This document shows, piece by piece, positions 37,143-45,874 of a stretch of 64,000 bases of DNA; within the stretch, counting starts at the first letter, position 1; each line of letters opens with the position of its first letter. Made by a program: the position numbers and the translations under genes. The notes beneath the pieces are model-generated. The model was not told the DNA's origin. It made no database searches and saw only the letters and a list, made by a program, of their open reading frames with translations. This DNA comes from Pseudoponticoccus marisrubri (GTDB taxonomy: Bacteria; Pseudomonadota; Alphaproteobacteria; Rhodobacterales; Rhodobacteraceae). The stretch spans positions 1-64,000 of the forward strand of contig NZ_LPXO01000008.1 of NCBI RefSeq assembly GCF_001482405.1, in the 5' to 3' direction.

Positions 37143-37172
37143 GGTTTACGGCCCGGGCCGCGAACCGGATGA
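37143..37172 (-). promoter_or_regulatory. Predicted RpoE (ECF11) promoter of the FAD oxidoreductase operon
   Basis: On the minus strand the -35 is TCATCC (37167-37172) and the -10 region is CGTAAACC, with 16 bases between TCATCC and CGTAA. ECF11 sigma factors are known to use TGATCC and CGTAA-type elements, so this differs from consensus at one -35 base. The spacing equals that of the divergent rpoE promoter. Confidence 0.65.
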
Positions 37173-37194
37173 CAATCGGGGGCAAAAATAATTC

Positions 37195-37224
37195 TGATCC
37201 AAACCGCCCTGCCCCGCGTAACCT
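37195..37224 (+). promoter_or_regulatory. Predicted autoregulated RpoE (ECF11) promoter of rpoE-chrR
   Basis: TGATCC at 37195-37200 is followed 16 bases later by CGTAACC (37217-37223), matching the known ECF11 promoter form. Transcription would begin near 37231. That excludes the in-frame ATGs at 37169 and 37229 as rpoE starts and supports ATG 37346 with a leader of about 115 bases. Confidence 0.75.
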
Positions 37225-37345
37225 CTCCATGTTCGAAAGCACAGCGCCCCTCGAGACCCGCGACTCTACGTCCATTGCGACGCCCCTGTCGGCGCGCCAT
37301 GTCTTGCAGGACAGGCCGAATGATCAGAGTGCCCAGAACAGCGAC

Positions 37346-37882
37346 ATGAACGAGACTTGGATCGGATGCATGATCCGCATCCGCGACGAACAGGACGAAC
37401 AGGCCTTTGCCGAGGTGTTCCAGTATTTCGCACCGCGGGTGAAGGCCTTCCTGATGCGCTCCGGAACGGATGCCGCACTGGCCGAGGAATGCGTGCAGGA
37501 AGTGATGACCACGGTCTGGCAGAAGTCGGCCATGTTCGATCCTGCCCGCGCCTCGGTTGCGACGTGGATCTTCACGATCGCGCGGAACCGCAAGATCGAC
37601 ATCCTGCGGCGCCAGAAGCGCCCGGAACCGGAAGACATATATTGGGGCCCCGAAGAAGAGCCCGATCAGGCCGAGAGCATCGGCCTGCAACAGGAGAGCG
37701 AGAAACTGGGCGCCGCGATTGCGGAGCTCCCCGACAAACAGAGGGAATTGATCGAGAAGGCCTATTTCGGCGACCTCACCCATCGAGAGATCGCCGACAT
37801 GACCGGGCTGCCGCTCGGAACGATCAAATCCCGCATACGCCTGGCGCTGGACCGCCTGCGCCATGCGATGGACCGGAAGTGA
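37346..37882 (+). CDS. rpoE: ECF sigma factor RpoE (ECF11, singlet-oxygen response)
   Basis: A 178-aa group 4 sigma factor. Region 2 has DEQAFAEVFQYFAPRVKAFL and ARASVATWIFTIARNRKID; region 4 has ELIEKAYFGDLTHREIADMTGLPLGTIKSRI in sequence order, a standard helix-turn-helix. Similarity to Rhodobacter sphaeroides RpoE, which drives the singlet-oxygen response, is strong throughout. The start is fixed by the predicted promoter just upstream. chrR follows after five bases. It is held inactive by ChrR until the anti-sigma factor is removed or degraded. Confidence 0.93.
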   Translation: MNETWIGCMIRIRDEQDEQAFAEVFQYFAPRVKAFLMRSGTDAALAEECVQEVMTTVWQKSAMFDPARASVATWIFTIARNRKIDILRRQKRPEPEDIYWGPEEEPDQAESIGLQQESEKLGAAIAELPDKQRELIEKAYFGDLTHREIADMTGLPLGTIKSRIRLALDRLRHAMDRK

Positions 37883-37887
37883 AGAGA

Positions 37888-38541
37888 ATGACGCCGAACA
37901 TCAAACATCACCTGACCGAAGAGCTGCTGCTGGGCTATTCCACCGGCAGCCTGCCCGAAGCCGTGAACATCGCCGTGGCGACGCATATCTCGATGTGCGA
38001 CGAATGCCGCGCGGCCGCCGAGGCCTATGACAGCGTCGGTGGCGCCGTGCTGGACCAGGCCGAGACGGTCTCGGTCTCCGAAAGCTGCTTTGCCTCGGTG
38101 ATGGAGTCGATCCGCACCGCCCCCGCGACCGATCGCAGGCTGGCGCGGCGCCCGGCCGATCCGGTCCTGCCGGCCCCGCTGCGGGACTACGTGGGCGGGT
38201 CGCTCGACAAGGTGAACTGGCGTCCCGCCGGGATGGGCGTGCGGCAGGCGATCCTGCCCACCTCGGGCGAGGCGACGGCGCGACTGCTCTACATCCCCGC
38301 CGGCACGGCCGTGCCCGATCACAGCCATGGCGGCATGGAGCTGACGCTGGTGCTGCAGGGTGCGTTCCGGGACGAGGATGGCCATTTCGGTCGCGGCGAT
38401 ATCGAGGTGGCCGACAGCGAGGTCGAGCACACGCCCATCGCCGATATCGGCGAGGACTGTATCTGCCTTGCGGTCACCGACGCGCCGCTGCGGTTCAAGG
38501 GCCTGCTTCCGCGTCTGGCACAGCCCTTCCTGCGGATCTGA
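37888..38541 (+). CDS. chrR: Zinc-binding anti-sigma factor ChrR
   Basis: A 217-aa anti-sigma factor with two zinc-binding domains. The N-terminal anti-sigma domain supplies His8, His33, Cys37 and Cys40 (motif HISMCDEC). The C-terminal cupin-like domain supplies His145, His147, Glu151 and His181, with the same spacing as His141, His143, Glu147 and His177 of the Rhodobacter sphaeroides protein. All ligands known to be needed for response to singlet oxygen are therefore conserved. It is co-transcribed with rpoE and ends at a strong terminator. Confidence 0.94.
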   Translation: MTPNIKHHLTEELLLGYSTGSLPEAVNIAVATHISMCDECRAAAEAYDSVGGAVLDQAETVSVSESCFASVMESIRTAPATDRRLARRPADPVLPAPLRDYVGGSLDKVNWRPAGMGVRQAILPTSGEATARLLYIPAGTAVPDHSHGGMELTLVLQGAFRDEDGHFGRGDIEVADSEVEHTPIADIGEDCICLAVTDAPLRFKGLLPRLAQPFLRI

Positions 38542-38567
38542 CCACCGGCCACATAGTTTCCCCATGC

Positions 38568-38596
38568 AAGCCGCGCCCCGACCGGGCGCGGCTTTG
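38568..38596 (+). terminator. Rho-independent terminator after chrR
   Basis: A perfect 11-bp stem, AAGCCGCGCCC with GGGCGCGGCTT, closes a 5-base loop and is followed by TGTC, 26 bases after the chrR stop. Confidence 0.75.
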
Positions 38597-38654
38597 TCAT
38601 GTCTGGCGGGATCGGCGCCCGAAACGTCCGAAACGTACAAAACCGGCACGCATG

Positions 38655-38689
38655 AAAAAGGCGCGCGGGACGATCCTGCCCCGCGCGCC
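38655..38689 (-). terminator. Rho-independent terminator of the pyruvate dehydrogenase operon
   Basis: Read on the minus strand, GGCGCGCGGG and CCCGCGCGCC (perfect 10-bp stem, 10-base loop) are followed by TTTTT. It lies 23 bases past the lpd stop and is a textbook intrinsic terminator. Confidence 0.85.
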
Positions 38690-38712
38690 CCATGCCTGAC
38701 CCGGATCCGGGC

Positions 38713-40506
38713 CTAGTGCTTTTTCTTCTTCTTCGGCGGCATCAGGTCGGTGATCGTGCCCTCGAACATCTCGGCCGCGAAGTTCACCGTCTCCGACAGG
38801 GTCGGGTGCGGGTGGATCGTGTGGCCCAGGTCCACCGCATCCGCGCCCATCTCGATGGCCAGCGCGGCTTCCGAGATCAGGTCGCCGGCATTGGTGCCCA
38901 CGATGCAGGCGCCGATCACGCGGTCATCCTCGGGGTCGAAGAGCAGTTTGGTCATGCCCTCGCTGCGCCCGTTGGACAGCGACCGCCCCGACGCCGCCCA
39001 GGGGAAGACGCCCTTCTCGTACTTGACGCCCTGCGCCTTGGCCTCGGTCTCGGTCAGGCCGCACCACGCCACCTCGGGGTCGGTATAGGCGACCGAGGGG
39101 ATCAGCTTGGCGTCGAAGAAGCGCTTCTCGCCCGCGCAGACCTCGGCCGCGACCTTGCCCTCGTGCACCGCCTTGTGCGCCAGCATGGGCTGGCCCACCA
39201 CGTCGCCGATGGCGAAGATATGCGGCACGCCGGTGCGCTGCTGGTTGTCCACGGCGATGAAGCCGCGTTCATCCACCGCGACCCCGGCCTTCTCGGCATC
39301 GATCAGCTTGCCGTTGGGCTTGCGCCCGACCGCCACCAGCACCTTGTCGAACGTGTCGGTGAAGCTTTCGCCCTTGTCATCCTCGAAGGTGACCTTGAGC
39401 CCCTTCTTCAGCGCCTCGACCGAGGTGACCTTGGTCTTGAGGAAGATGTTCTCGTACCGGCCCTTGATGCGGGTCATCAGCGGCTTGACGAGATCCTTGT
39501 CGGCGCCCGGGATGATCTGGTCCATCAGCTCGACCACGGTGATCTTGGAGCCGAGCGCATCGTAGACGCAGGCCATCTCCAGCCCGATGATCCCGCCGCC
39601 CAGCACCAGCATCCGCTTGGGGATGTCCTTGAGCTCGAGCGCGCCGGTGCTGTCGATCACCCGCTCGTCCTCATGCGGGATGAAGGGCAGCTCCACCGGC
39701 TCCGAGCCGGCGGCGATGATGCACTGATCGAAGCTGACGGTGGTCTTGCCGTCGTCACCCTCGACCTCGATCATGTTCGGCCCGGCAAACTTGCCGTAGC
39801 CGCGCACGACCTGCACCTTGCGCCCCTTGGACAGCCCGTCCAGACCGCCGGTCAGCTGGCCGACCACGTCGTTCTTGAACTTGCGCAGCTCGTCGAGGTC
39901 GATCTTGGGCTTGGAGAAGCTGATCCCGTGGGACCCCATCTCCTCGGCCTCGGTGATGACCTTGGCCACGTGCAAGAGCGCCTTGGACGGGATGCAGCCC
40001 ACGTTCAGGCAAACCCCGCCCAGCGAGGGGTAGCGCTCGATCAGGACGGTCTTCTTGCCCAGGTCCGCGGCGCGGAAGGCCGCGGTATAGCCGCCCGGGC
40101 CCGAGCCCAGCACGACCACCTCGGCATGCACGTCGCCCTTGCCCGTGGCCGAGCCCGTGGCCTCGACCGCCTTGGGCGCGTCATCGGCGGGGGGCGATCC
40201 GCGGCCACCATAGCCGCCTTTGACTTCACCACCCTGGCCGACCGCGTCCTTGGCCTTGGCCGCGCCGTCACCGGCATCGGCGCCTTCCAGCACGATGATG
40301 ACCGATCCCTCGGACACGCGGTCGCCTTCGGACACCTTGATCTCGGTGATCTTGCCGGACGCGGGCGAGGGCACTTCCATCGTCGCCTTGTCGGATTCCA
40401 GCTCGATCAGCGGGTCTTCCTCGCTGACCGTGTCACCCACGCTGACGAGTATGGCGACCACCGGAACATCCGTGAAATCGCCGATATCGGGTACTTTGAC
40501 ATCCAT
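38713..40506 (-). CDS. lpd: Dihydrolipoyl dehydrogenase (E3) with N-terminal lipoyl domain
   Basis: A 597-aa E3 that reoxidises dihydrolipoamide in the pyruvate dehydrogenase complex. Residues 1-80 are a lipoyl domain with the modified Lys at about 40 in ESDKATM. A flexible Gly/Ala linker leads to the flavoprotein: GSGPGGYTAAF, the redox disulfide in GGVCLNVGCIPSK, the NAD loop GGGIIGLEMA, and the HPHPTLSE catalytic His segment. The C-terminus is a Lys run (PPKKKKKH). GAGGTG precedes ATG 40506; a GTG at 40515 is also in frame. The lipoyl fusion is known in some proteobacterial PdhL proteins. Confidence 0.94.
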   Translation of the reverse strand: MDVKVPDIGDFTDVPVVAILVSVGDTVSEEDPLIELESDKATMEVPSPASGKITEIKVSEGDRVSEGSVIIVLEGADAGDGAAKAKDAVGQGGEVKGGYGGRGSPPADDAPKAVEATGSATGKGDVHAEVVVLGSGPGGYTAAFRAADLGKKTVLIERYPSLGGVCLNVGCIPSKALLHVAKVITEAEEMGSHGISFSKPKIDLDELRKFKNDVVGQLTGGLDGLSKGRKVQVVRGYGKFAGPNMIEVEGDDGKTTVSFDQCIIAAGSEPVELPFIPHEDERVIDSTGALELKDIPKRMLVLGGGIIGLEMACVYDALGSKITVVELMDQIIPGADKDLVKPLMTRIKGRYENIFLKTKVTSVEALKKGLKVTFEDDKGESFTDTFDKVLVAVGRKPNGKLIDAEKAGVAVDERGFIAVDNQQRTGVPHIFAIGDVVGQPMLAHKAVHEGKVAAEVCAGEKRFFDAKLIPSVAYTDPEVAWCGLTETEAKAQGVKYEKGVFPWAASGRSLSNGRSEGMTKLLFDPEDDRVIGACIVGTNAGDLISEAALAIEMGADAVDLGHTIHPHPTLSETVNFAAEMFEGTITDLMPPKKKKKH

Positions 40507-40516
40507 TCTGGTCACC

Positions 40517-41791
40517 TCACCACATCAGCTTGCGCATGTCGCCCAGCAGCGTCTTCAGCGTGACGCAGAAACGCGCGGCCAGGGCGCCGTCGACGGCGCG
40601 ATGGTCATAGGACAGCGACAGCGGCTGGATCAGGCGCGGCACGAATTCCTCGCCATTCCAGACCGGCTGCATCTTGGACCGGGTCAGGCCCAGGATCGCC
40701 ACCTCGGGCGCGTTGACGATGGGCGTGAAGGACGTGCCCCCGATGCCGCCCAGCGACGAGATGGTGAAGGTCGCGCCCTGCATGTCGGGGCCCTTCAGCT
40801 CGCCCTTGCGGGCCTTGGAGGACAGCTCCATCAGGTCCTTGGAGATCTCGACCAGCCCCTTGCGGTCGGCATCCTTGATCACGGGAACCACCAGCCCGTT
40901 GGGCGTGTCAGCGGCAAAGCCGATATTGTAGAAGTTCTTCTTGATCAGCTTGTCGCCATCGGGATGCAGCGAGCTGTTGAACTCCCAATGCTGTTTCAGC
41001 GCCGAGACGCTGGCCTTGATGACGAAAGAGAGCAACGTGACGCGATAGCCCTCTTCCTTGGCCATCGTGTCCATCTCCTTGCGGTACTTGTCCAGCTCGG
41101 TGATGTCGGCCTCGTCGTTATGGGTGACATGCGGGATGTTCAGCCACGACCGGTGCAGCGCGGGGCCCGAGATCTTCTTGATCCGGGACATCTCGACATC
41201 CTCGACAGGGCCGAATTTCGAGAAATCCACGGCCGGGATTGGCGGGATGCCCATGCCGCCCTGCGCGCCGCCAGAAGCCGCCGCCGCCGGGGCGACCTGC
41301 GTCTTGAGCGCCTTCTCCACATCCTCGCGCAGGATGCGGCCCTTGCGGCCCGATCCGTTGACCTTGGTCAGGTCGACCTCGACCCGGCGGGCATAGGCGC
41401 GCACCGACGGCGAGGCATGGACCTTGGAGAAACCCGCATCGGTCACCGGGGCGGGCGCGGGCGCCGCGGCCGGGGCGGAGGCCGGGGCCTCGGCCTTGGG
41501 TGCCTCGGATTTGGGCGCCTCGGATTTGGGTTCTTCCGCCGGGGCGGCACCGGCGCCGTCACCCTCGACGATCAGCACCACGCTGCCCTCCGAGACCGTG
41601 TCGCCCTCGGAGACCTTGATCTCCTTCACCGTGCCGGCGGCGGAGGACGGGACCTCCATCGTCGCCTTGTCCGATTCAAGCTCGATGATCGGATCTTCCT
41701 CGGCGATCGTGTCGCCCACGCTCACCAGGATCGTGACGACGGGCACATCGGTGAAATCGCCGATATCCGGCACTTTGACTTCGGTTGTCAT
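40517..41791 (-). CDS. aceF: Dihydrolipoamide acetyltransferase (E2) of pyruvate dehydrogenase
   Basis: A 424-aa E2 core. It has one N-terminal lipoyl domain (Lys at about 42 in ESDKATM), an Ala/Pro-rich linker, a peripheral-subunit-binding domain (HASPSVRAYARRVEVDL), and the catalytic domain ending with YDHRAVDGALAARF, which contains the active-site His and Asp. One lipoyl domain is fewer than the three of E. coli AceF. Its lipoyl domain is strikingly like that of the neighbouring lpd. It lies ten bases before lpd and 22 after aceE in the same transcript. Confidence 0.95.
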   Translation of the reverse strand: MTTEVKVPDIGDFTDVPVVTILVSVGDTIAEEDPIIELESDKATMEVPSSAAGTVKEIKVSEGDTVSEGSVVLIVEGDGAGAAPAEEPKSEAPKSEAPKAEAPASAPAAAPAPAPVTDAGFSKVHASPSVRAYARRVEVDLTKVNGSGRKGRILREDVEKALKTQVAPAAAASGGAQGGMGIPPIPAVDFSKFGPVEDVEMSRIKKISGPALHRSWLNIPHVTHNDEADITELDKYRKEMDTMAKEEGYRVTLLSFVIKASVSALKQHWEFNSSLHPDGDKLIKKNFYNIGFAADTPNGLVVPVIKDADRKGLVEISKDLMELSSKARKGELKGPDMQGATFTISSLGGIGGTSFTPIVNAPEVAILGLTRSKMQPVWNGEEFVPRLIQPLSLSYDHRAVDGALAARFCVTLKTLLGDMRKLMW

Positions 41792-41813
41792 GTCTTCTGT
41801 CCTCCAGTCCCGC

Positions 41814-44471
41814 TCAGGCCAGGCGCGGGTTCGGCTTGCCGCCGTCGATGTCGTATTTCTTGAGCGCCGCTTCGAGATCCTTGTTCGAAACGGCCCCCTC
41901 GCGCCACAGGTCCACCATCGCCGCGGCGGCGATGTGGTTGGCATCCACCTCGAAGAAGCGCCGCAGGTTCACCCGGCTGTCCGAGCGCCCGAACCCGTCG
42001 GTGCCCAGCACCGTGAAGCGGTTCGGGACCGCGCCGCGGATCTGCTCGGCAAAGTTCTTCATGTAGTCGGTGGCCACCACGATCGGCCCCTGCGCGCTGG
42101 CAAGGGTCTGGGTCGCGTAGGGCACCCGCTCCTCGGCGAAGGGGTTGAGGCGGTTGTGCCGCATGCAGTCCTGGTAGTCGCGCGCCAACTCGTTGAACGA
42201 GGTAGCCGACCAGATGTCCGAGGTGACGCCGAAATCCTCTTCCAGCATCTCGGCCGCCTTGATCGCCTGCACCAGGATCGTGCCCGACCCCATCAGGTTG
42301 ACATGCTTCTTGGCGGGCTTGGCCGTCTTCTTCATCCGGTAGAGGCCCTTGATGATCCCCTCTTCCGAGCCCATCGGCATGTCCGGGTGGCTGTAGTTCT
42401 CGTTCATCAGCGTCAGGTAGAAGAACACGTCTTCCTGATCGACGAACATGCGCTGAAGCCCGTGCTGCACGATCACCGCGACCTCGTAGCTGAAGGTCGG
42501 GTCATAGCTGATGCAGTTGGGGATGGTCGACGCCAGGATGTGGCTGTGCCCGTCCTCGTGCTGCAGCCCTTCGCCGTTCAGCGTGGTCCGTCCGGCCGTG
42601 CCGCCCAGCATGAAGCCGCGCGCGCGGCTGTCGCCGGCCGCCCAGGCCAGGTCGCCGATCCGCTGGAACCCGAACATCGAGTAGTAGATGTAGAACGGGA
42701 TCATCGGGACGCCGTGGTTGGAATAGGCGGTCGCCGCGGCGATCCAGTCGGCCATGGCGCCGGCCTCGTTGATGCCCTCCTGCAGCACCTGACCGTCGGC
42801 GCTTTCCTTGTAGTACATCATCTGGTCGCGGTCTTCGGGCGTGTAGGTCTGGCCCTTGGGATTGTAGATCCCGACCGAGCGGAACAGCCCCTCCATCCCG
42901 AAGGTGCGGGATTCGTCCGGCACGATCGGCACGACCTGCTTGCCCACCTGCTTGTCGCGCAGCAGCGTGGTCAGGATGCGCACGAAGGCCATGGTGGTCG
43001 AGATCTCGCGGTCGCCCGTGGATTCGAGCTGCCCCTTGAACTTCTCCAGCCCGGGAATTTCCAGCTTGGGCGCCTCGGTGTTGCGCTTGGGGAAGGCCCC
43101 GCCCAGCTCCTTGCGGCGCTCGGCCATGTAGGCCTTCTGCGCGTTGTTGAGCGACACGAAGGGGATGTCCTTCTCCAGCTCTTCATCCGTGACCGGGATC
43201 TTGAAGCGGTCGCGCATGGCCTTGAGCTGGTCCAGCTGCATCTTCTTCTGCTGGTGGGTGGTGTTCTGCCCCTCGCCCGCGGTGCCCATGCCGTAGCCCT
43301 TGACCGTCTTGACGAGGATCACGGTGGGCTGGCTCTCGGCCTCGGTGGCGCGCTTGAAGGCGTTGTAGACCTTCTTGGGATCATGCCCGCCGCGGCGCAG
43401 CGCCCAGATCTGGTCGTCGGTCCAGTCCTTCACCAGCTCGGCCGTCTCGGGGTACTTGCCGAAGAAGTGCTCGCGGATATAGGCGCCGTCCTTGGACTTG
43501 AAGGTCTGGTAGTCGCCGTCGATCGTCTCGTCCATCAGCTGGCGCAGCTTGCCGCTGGTGTCCTGTTCCAGCAGCTCGTCCCAGCCGCGGCCCCAAAGCA
43601 GCTTGATCACGTCCCAGCCGGAACCGCGGAACTCGCCCTCGAGCTCCTGCACGATCTTGGAGTTGCCGCGCACCGGGCCGTCCAGCCGCTGAAGGTTGCA
43701 GTTGACCACGAAGATCAGGTTGTCGAGCCCCTCGCGCGCAGCCAGGTGGATGGCGCCCAGGCTCTCGGGCTCGTCCATCTCGCCATCGCCGAGGAAGGCC
43801 CAGACCTTGCGGTCCTGCCTCTCGATCAACCCGCGGTTCTCGAGGTATTTCATGAAGCGCGCCTGGTAGATCGCCATCAGCGGGCCAAGGCCCATGCTGA
43901 CCGTCGGGAACTGCCAGTACTCGGGCATCAGCCACGGGTGCGGGTAGGAGGACAGCCCCTCGCCCGCGACCTCGGAGCGGAAGTTCTTCAGCTGCTCCTC
44001 GCTGATGCGGCCTTCCATGAAGCTGCGCGCGTAGATGCCGGGGATCACGTGACCCTGGAAGAACACCAGGTCGCCGCCATGGATCGCCGATTTCGAGCGC
44101 CAGAAATGGTTCAGGCCAATGTCGTAGAGCGCGGCGGACGAGGCGAAGGAGGCGATGTGACCGCCATATTCGCTGCTTTCCTTGTTGCGCTTGACCACCG
44201 TCGCCATCGCGTTCCAGCGATTGATGGTGCGGATGCGCCATTCCATGTCCATGTCGCCGGGGATGTCGACCTCGTCATCCGGCGAAATGGTGTTCTGGTA
44301 GGGGGTCGTCGCCGAAAAGGGCAGCCTGGCGCCCGCGGCGCGGGCGCTCTGCACCGCCTTGTCCAGCAGGAAATGGGCGCGATCGGCGCCATCGCGTTCG
44401 ATGACGTCCTCGATCGCCTCCTGCCATTCCTGGGATTCGACTGGGTCGATATCTTGGGGGGTATCTTTCAT
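41814..44471 (-). CDS. aceE: Pyruvate dehydrogenase E1, homodimeric type
   Basis: An 885-aa thiamine-diphosphate enzyme that decarboxylates pyruvate and reduces-acetylates the lipoyl group of E2. The ThDP fold is marked by AFLGDGEMDEPES and the following VVNCNLQRLDGPVRGN-type stretch (in two parts), and GEGLQHEDGHSH lies in the second half. It is the single-chain E1 of the gamma- and betaproteobacterial type, not the alpha2beta2 E1 usual in alphaproteobacteria. It is the first gene of aceE-aceF-lpd. A perfect palindrome 40-55 bases before its ATG is a candidate operator. Confidence 0.95.
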   Translation of the reverse strand: MKDTPQDIDPVESQEWQEAIEDVIERDGADRAHFLLDKAVQSARAAGARLPFSATTPYQNTISPDDEVDIPGDMDMEWRIRTINRWNAMATVVKRNKESSEYGGHIASFASSAALYDIGLNHFWRSKSAIHGGDLVFFQGHVIPGIYARSFMEGRISEEQLKNFRSEVAGEGLSSYPHPWLMPEYWQFPTVSMGLGPLMAIYQARFMKYLENRGLIERQDRKVWAFLGDGEMDEPESLGAIHLAAREGLDNLIFVVNCNLQRLDGPVRGNSKIVQELEGEFRGSGWDVIKLLWGRGWDELLEQDTSGKLRQLMDETIDGDYQTFKSKDGAYIREHFFGKYPETAELVKDWTDDQIWALRRGGHDPKKVYNAFKRATEAESQPTVILVKTVKGYGMGTAGEGQNTTHQQKKMQLDQLKAMRDRFKIPVTDEELEKDIPFVSLNNAQKAYMAERRKELGGAFPKRNTEAPKLEIPGLEKFKGQLESTGDREISTTMAFVRILTTLLRDKQVGKQVVPIVPDESRTFGMEGLFRSVGIYNPKGQTYTPEDRDQMMYYKESADGQVLQEGINEAGAMADWIAAATAYSNHGVPMIPFYIYYSMFGFQRIGDLAWAAGDSRARGFMLGGTAGRTTLNGEGLQHEDGHSHILASTIPNCISYDPTFSYEVAVIVQHGLQRMFVDQEDVFFYLTLMNENYSHPDMPMGSEEGIIKGLYRMKKTAKPAKKHVNLMGSGTILVQAIKAAEMLEEDFGVTSDIWSATSFNELARDYQDCMRHNRLNPFAEERVPYATQTLASAQGPIVVATDYMKNFAEQIRGAVPNRFTVLGTDGFGRSDSRVNLRRFFEVDANHIAAAAMVDLWREGAVSNKDLEAALKKYDIDGGKPNPRLA

Positions 44472-44510
44472 GAGCCCTCTTCCCTAACGCGCGCCGGATC
44501 GGCGCAATTT

Positions 44511-44526
44511 GGTTTAGTGCTAAACC
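44511..44526. promoter_or_regulatory. Perfect palindrome upstream of aceE (candidate operator)
   Basis: GGTTTAGTGCTAAACC has 7-bp arms around TG and lies 40 bases upstream of the aceE ATG, in a typical repressor position. Its half-site CTAAACC resembles the CGCTAAC repeats before pckA. The binding protein is not identified here. Confidence 0.6.
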
Positions 44527-44686
44527 ACTTCTCTCCCTGGCCCGGACGCTGCCGCGGCATGGGATCAGCCTAGCATTGCCGTGCCGTCTGGCAACAGCCC
44601 CTACCAATTCGGGGGGTTATGGGGGAGATATGCGGGTGCATACCGTCCTTGCGGCCAATGCATGGGTATAGTTCAGGCTTAAACAA

Positions 44687-45874
44687 TCACGAGGGCGATT
44701 CGTTTCGCCGTCTCAGGACCAATGGTCGCGGCGCCGGATCGGGGGCCTCCGGCATCTCCTCGAAGTCGAAATTGTCCAGCCGACGCGCGCGTTTGCCCGC
44801 CTTGTCGGCGCTGATCTTGATGTCCTCGATATCCTTGGCGGCCTGCCCGAAATGCCGGTCGAGATTGCCGACCCGCGCGCCCAGCCGCTCCACGTCGGCA
44901 TGCAGCAGCGCCAGTTCGCGGCGGATCGCCCCGGCCTGTTCGCGCATCCGGGCATCCTTGAGAATGGCGCGCATCGTGTTCAGCGTTGCCATGCAGGTGG
45001 TCGGCGAGACGATCCAGACCCGCGCCGCGAACCCCTCGCGCACCACTTCGGGGAAATTGGCGTGCAGCTCGGCATAGACCGCTTCGGAGGGCAGGAACAT
45101 CAGCGCGCCGTCGGCGGTCTCGCCTTCGAGGATGTAGCGCTCGGCGATGTCGCGGATATGCTTGCGCAGCGACAGGCGCAGCGCCTGCGCAGCGCGGGTC
45201 CGCTCGATCTGGGTGTCGGCGCGGCGCAGCGCCTCGTAGCCCTCCAGCGGGAACTTGGCGTCGATGGCGATGGGGCCGGGCGGCTGCGGCAGGTGGATCA
45301 GGCAATCGGCGCGCCGGCCGTTCGACAGGGTCGCCTGCAGCGTGAAACTGTCCGAGGGCAGCGCCTTGGACACGATGTCGGTCAACTGGATCTCGCCGAA
45401 GGCGCCGCGCGTCTGCTTGTTGGCCAGAATGTCCTGCAGGCTGAGCACGTCGCCCGACAGCTTTGTGATGTTCTCCTGCGCGCTGTCGATCACCTTCAGC
45501 CGCTCCTGCAACTCGCCCAGCGAGCGTGCGGTGCGCCGGGCCGAGCCGTGCAGGTTCTCGTTCATCTTCTCCTGCACCTCGGCCAGGCGCTGCTCCATCA
45601 GCTGCAACATGGCGCTTTGCGACTGGCTCTGCGCCTCGGAGACATGGCTCAGCCCGCCGGCCAGCCGCTCCTGCCCGTCGGACAGACCCTGCACCCGCTG
45701 GCCCAGGTGCTGCATCTGCACGGCCAGCGGCGCCACCGCCCGCGCCGACCGGCCCGCCGCGCGCGCCGCCGAGATCAGCAGCAACAGCACGACCAGCAGC
45801 AGCCCGGCCCCGGCCAGCGCGGCAAGGGTTGCGGGATCGTCCAGCGCGTAGGTGGTCTCGCCGATCCGGATCAT
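44687..45874 (-). CDS. rmuC: DNA recombination protein RmuC homologue
   Basis: A 395-aa protein with one N-terminal transmembrane helix (about residues 20-37), a long coiled-coil (about 50-160) and the RmuC nuclease-like domain with [28 protein letters not shown] and [13 protein letters not shown]. RmuC limits inversions at short inverted repeats in E. coli. The start is the ATG at 45872-45874, overlapping the mutL stop by four bases. A pairing of mutL with rmuC under coupled translation suggests a shared genome-maintenance role. Confidence 0.9.
   Translation of the reverse strand: MIRIGETTYALDDPATLAALAGAGLLLVVLLLLISAARAAGRSARAVAPLAVQMQHLGQRVQGLSDGQERLAGGLSHVSEAQSQSQSAMLQLMEQRLAEVQEKMNENLHGSARRTARSLGELQERLKVIDSAQENITKLSGDVLSLQDILANKQTRGAFGEIQLTDIVSKALPSDSFTLQATLSNGRRADCLIHLPQPPGPIAIDAKFPLEGYEALRRADTQIERTRAAQALRLSLRKHIRDIAERYILEGETADGALMFLPSEAVYAELHANFPEVVREGFAARVWIVSPTTCMATLNTMRAILKDARMREQAGAIRRELALLHADVERLGARVGNLDRHFGQAAKDIEDIKISADKAGKRARRLDNFDFEEMPEAPDPAPRPLVLRRRNESPS

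Noticed and set aside
37169-37345. Longer rpoE starting at ATG 37169 or 37229
   Set aside because: These codons lie within or before the predicted promoter and would precede the transcription start; similarity to known RpoE begins at ATG 37346.
41424-44573. A 1049-codon plus-strand frame opposite aceF and aceE
   Set aside because: Antisense shadow of two certain genes with biased Val/His/Arg composition.
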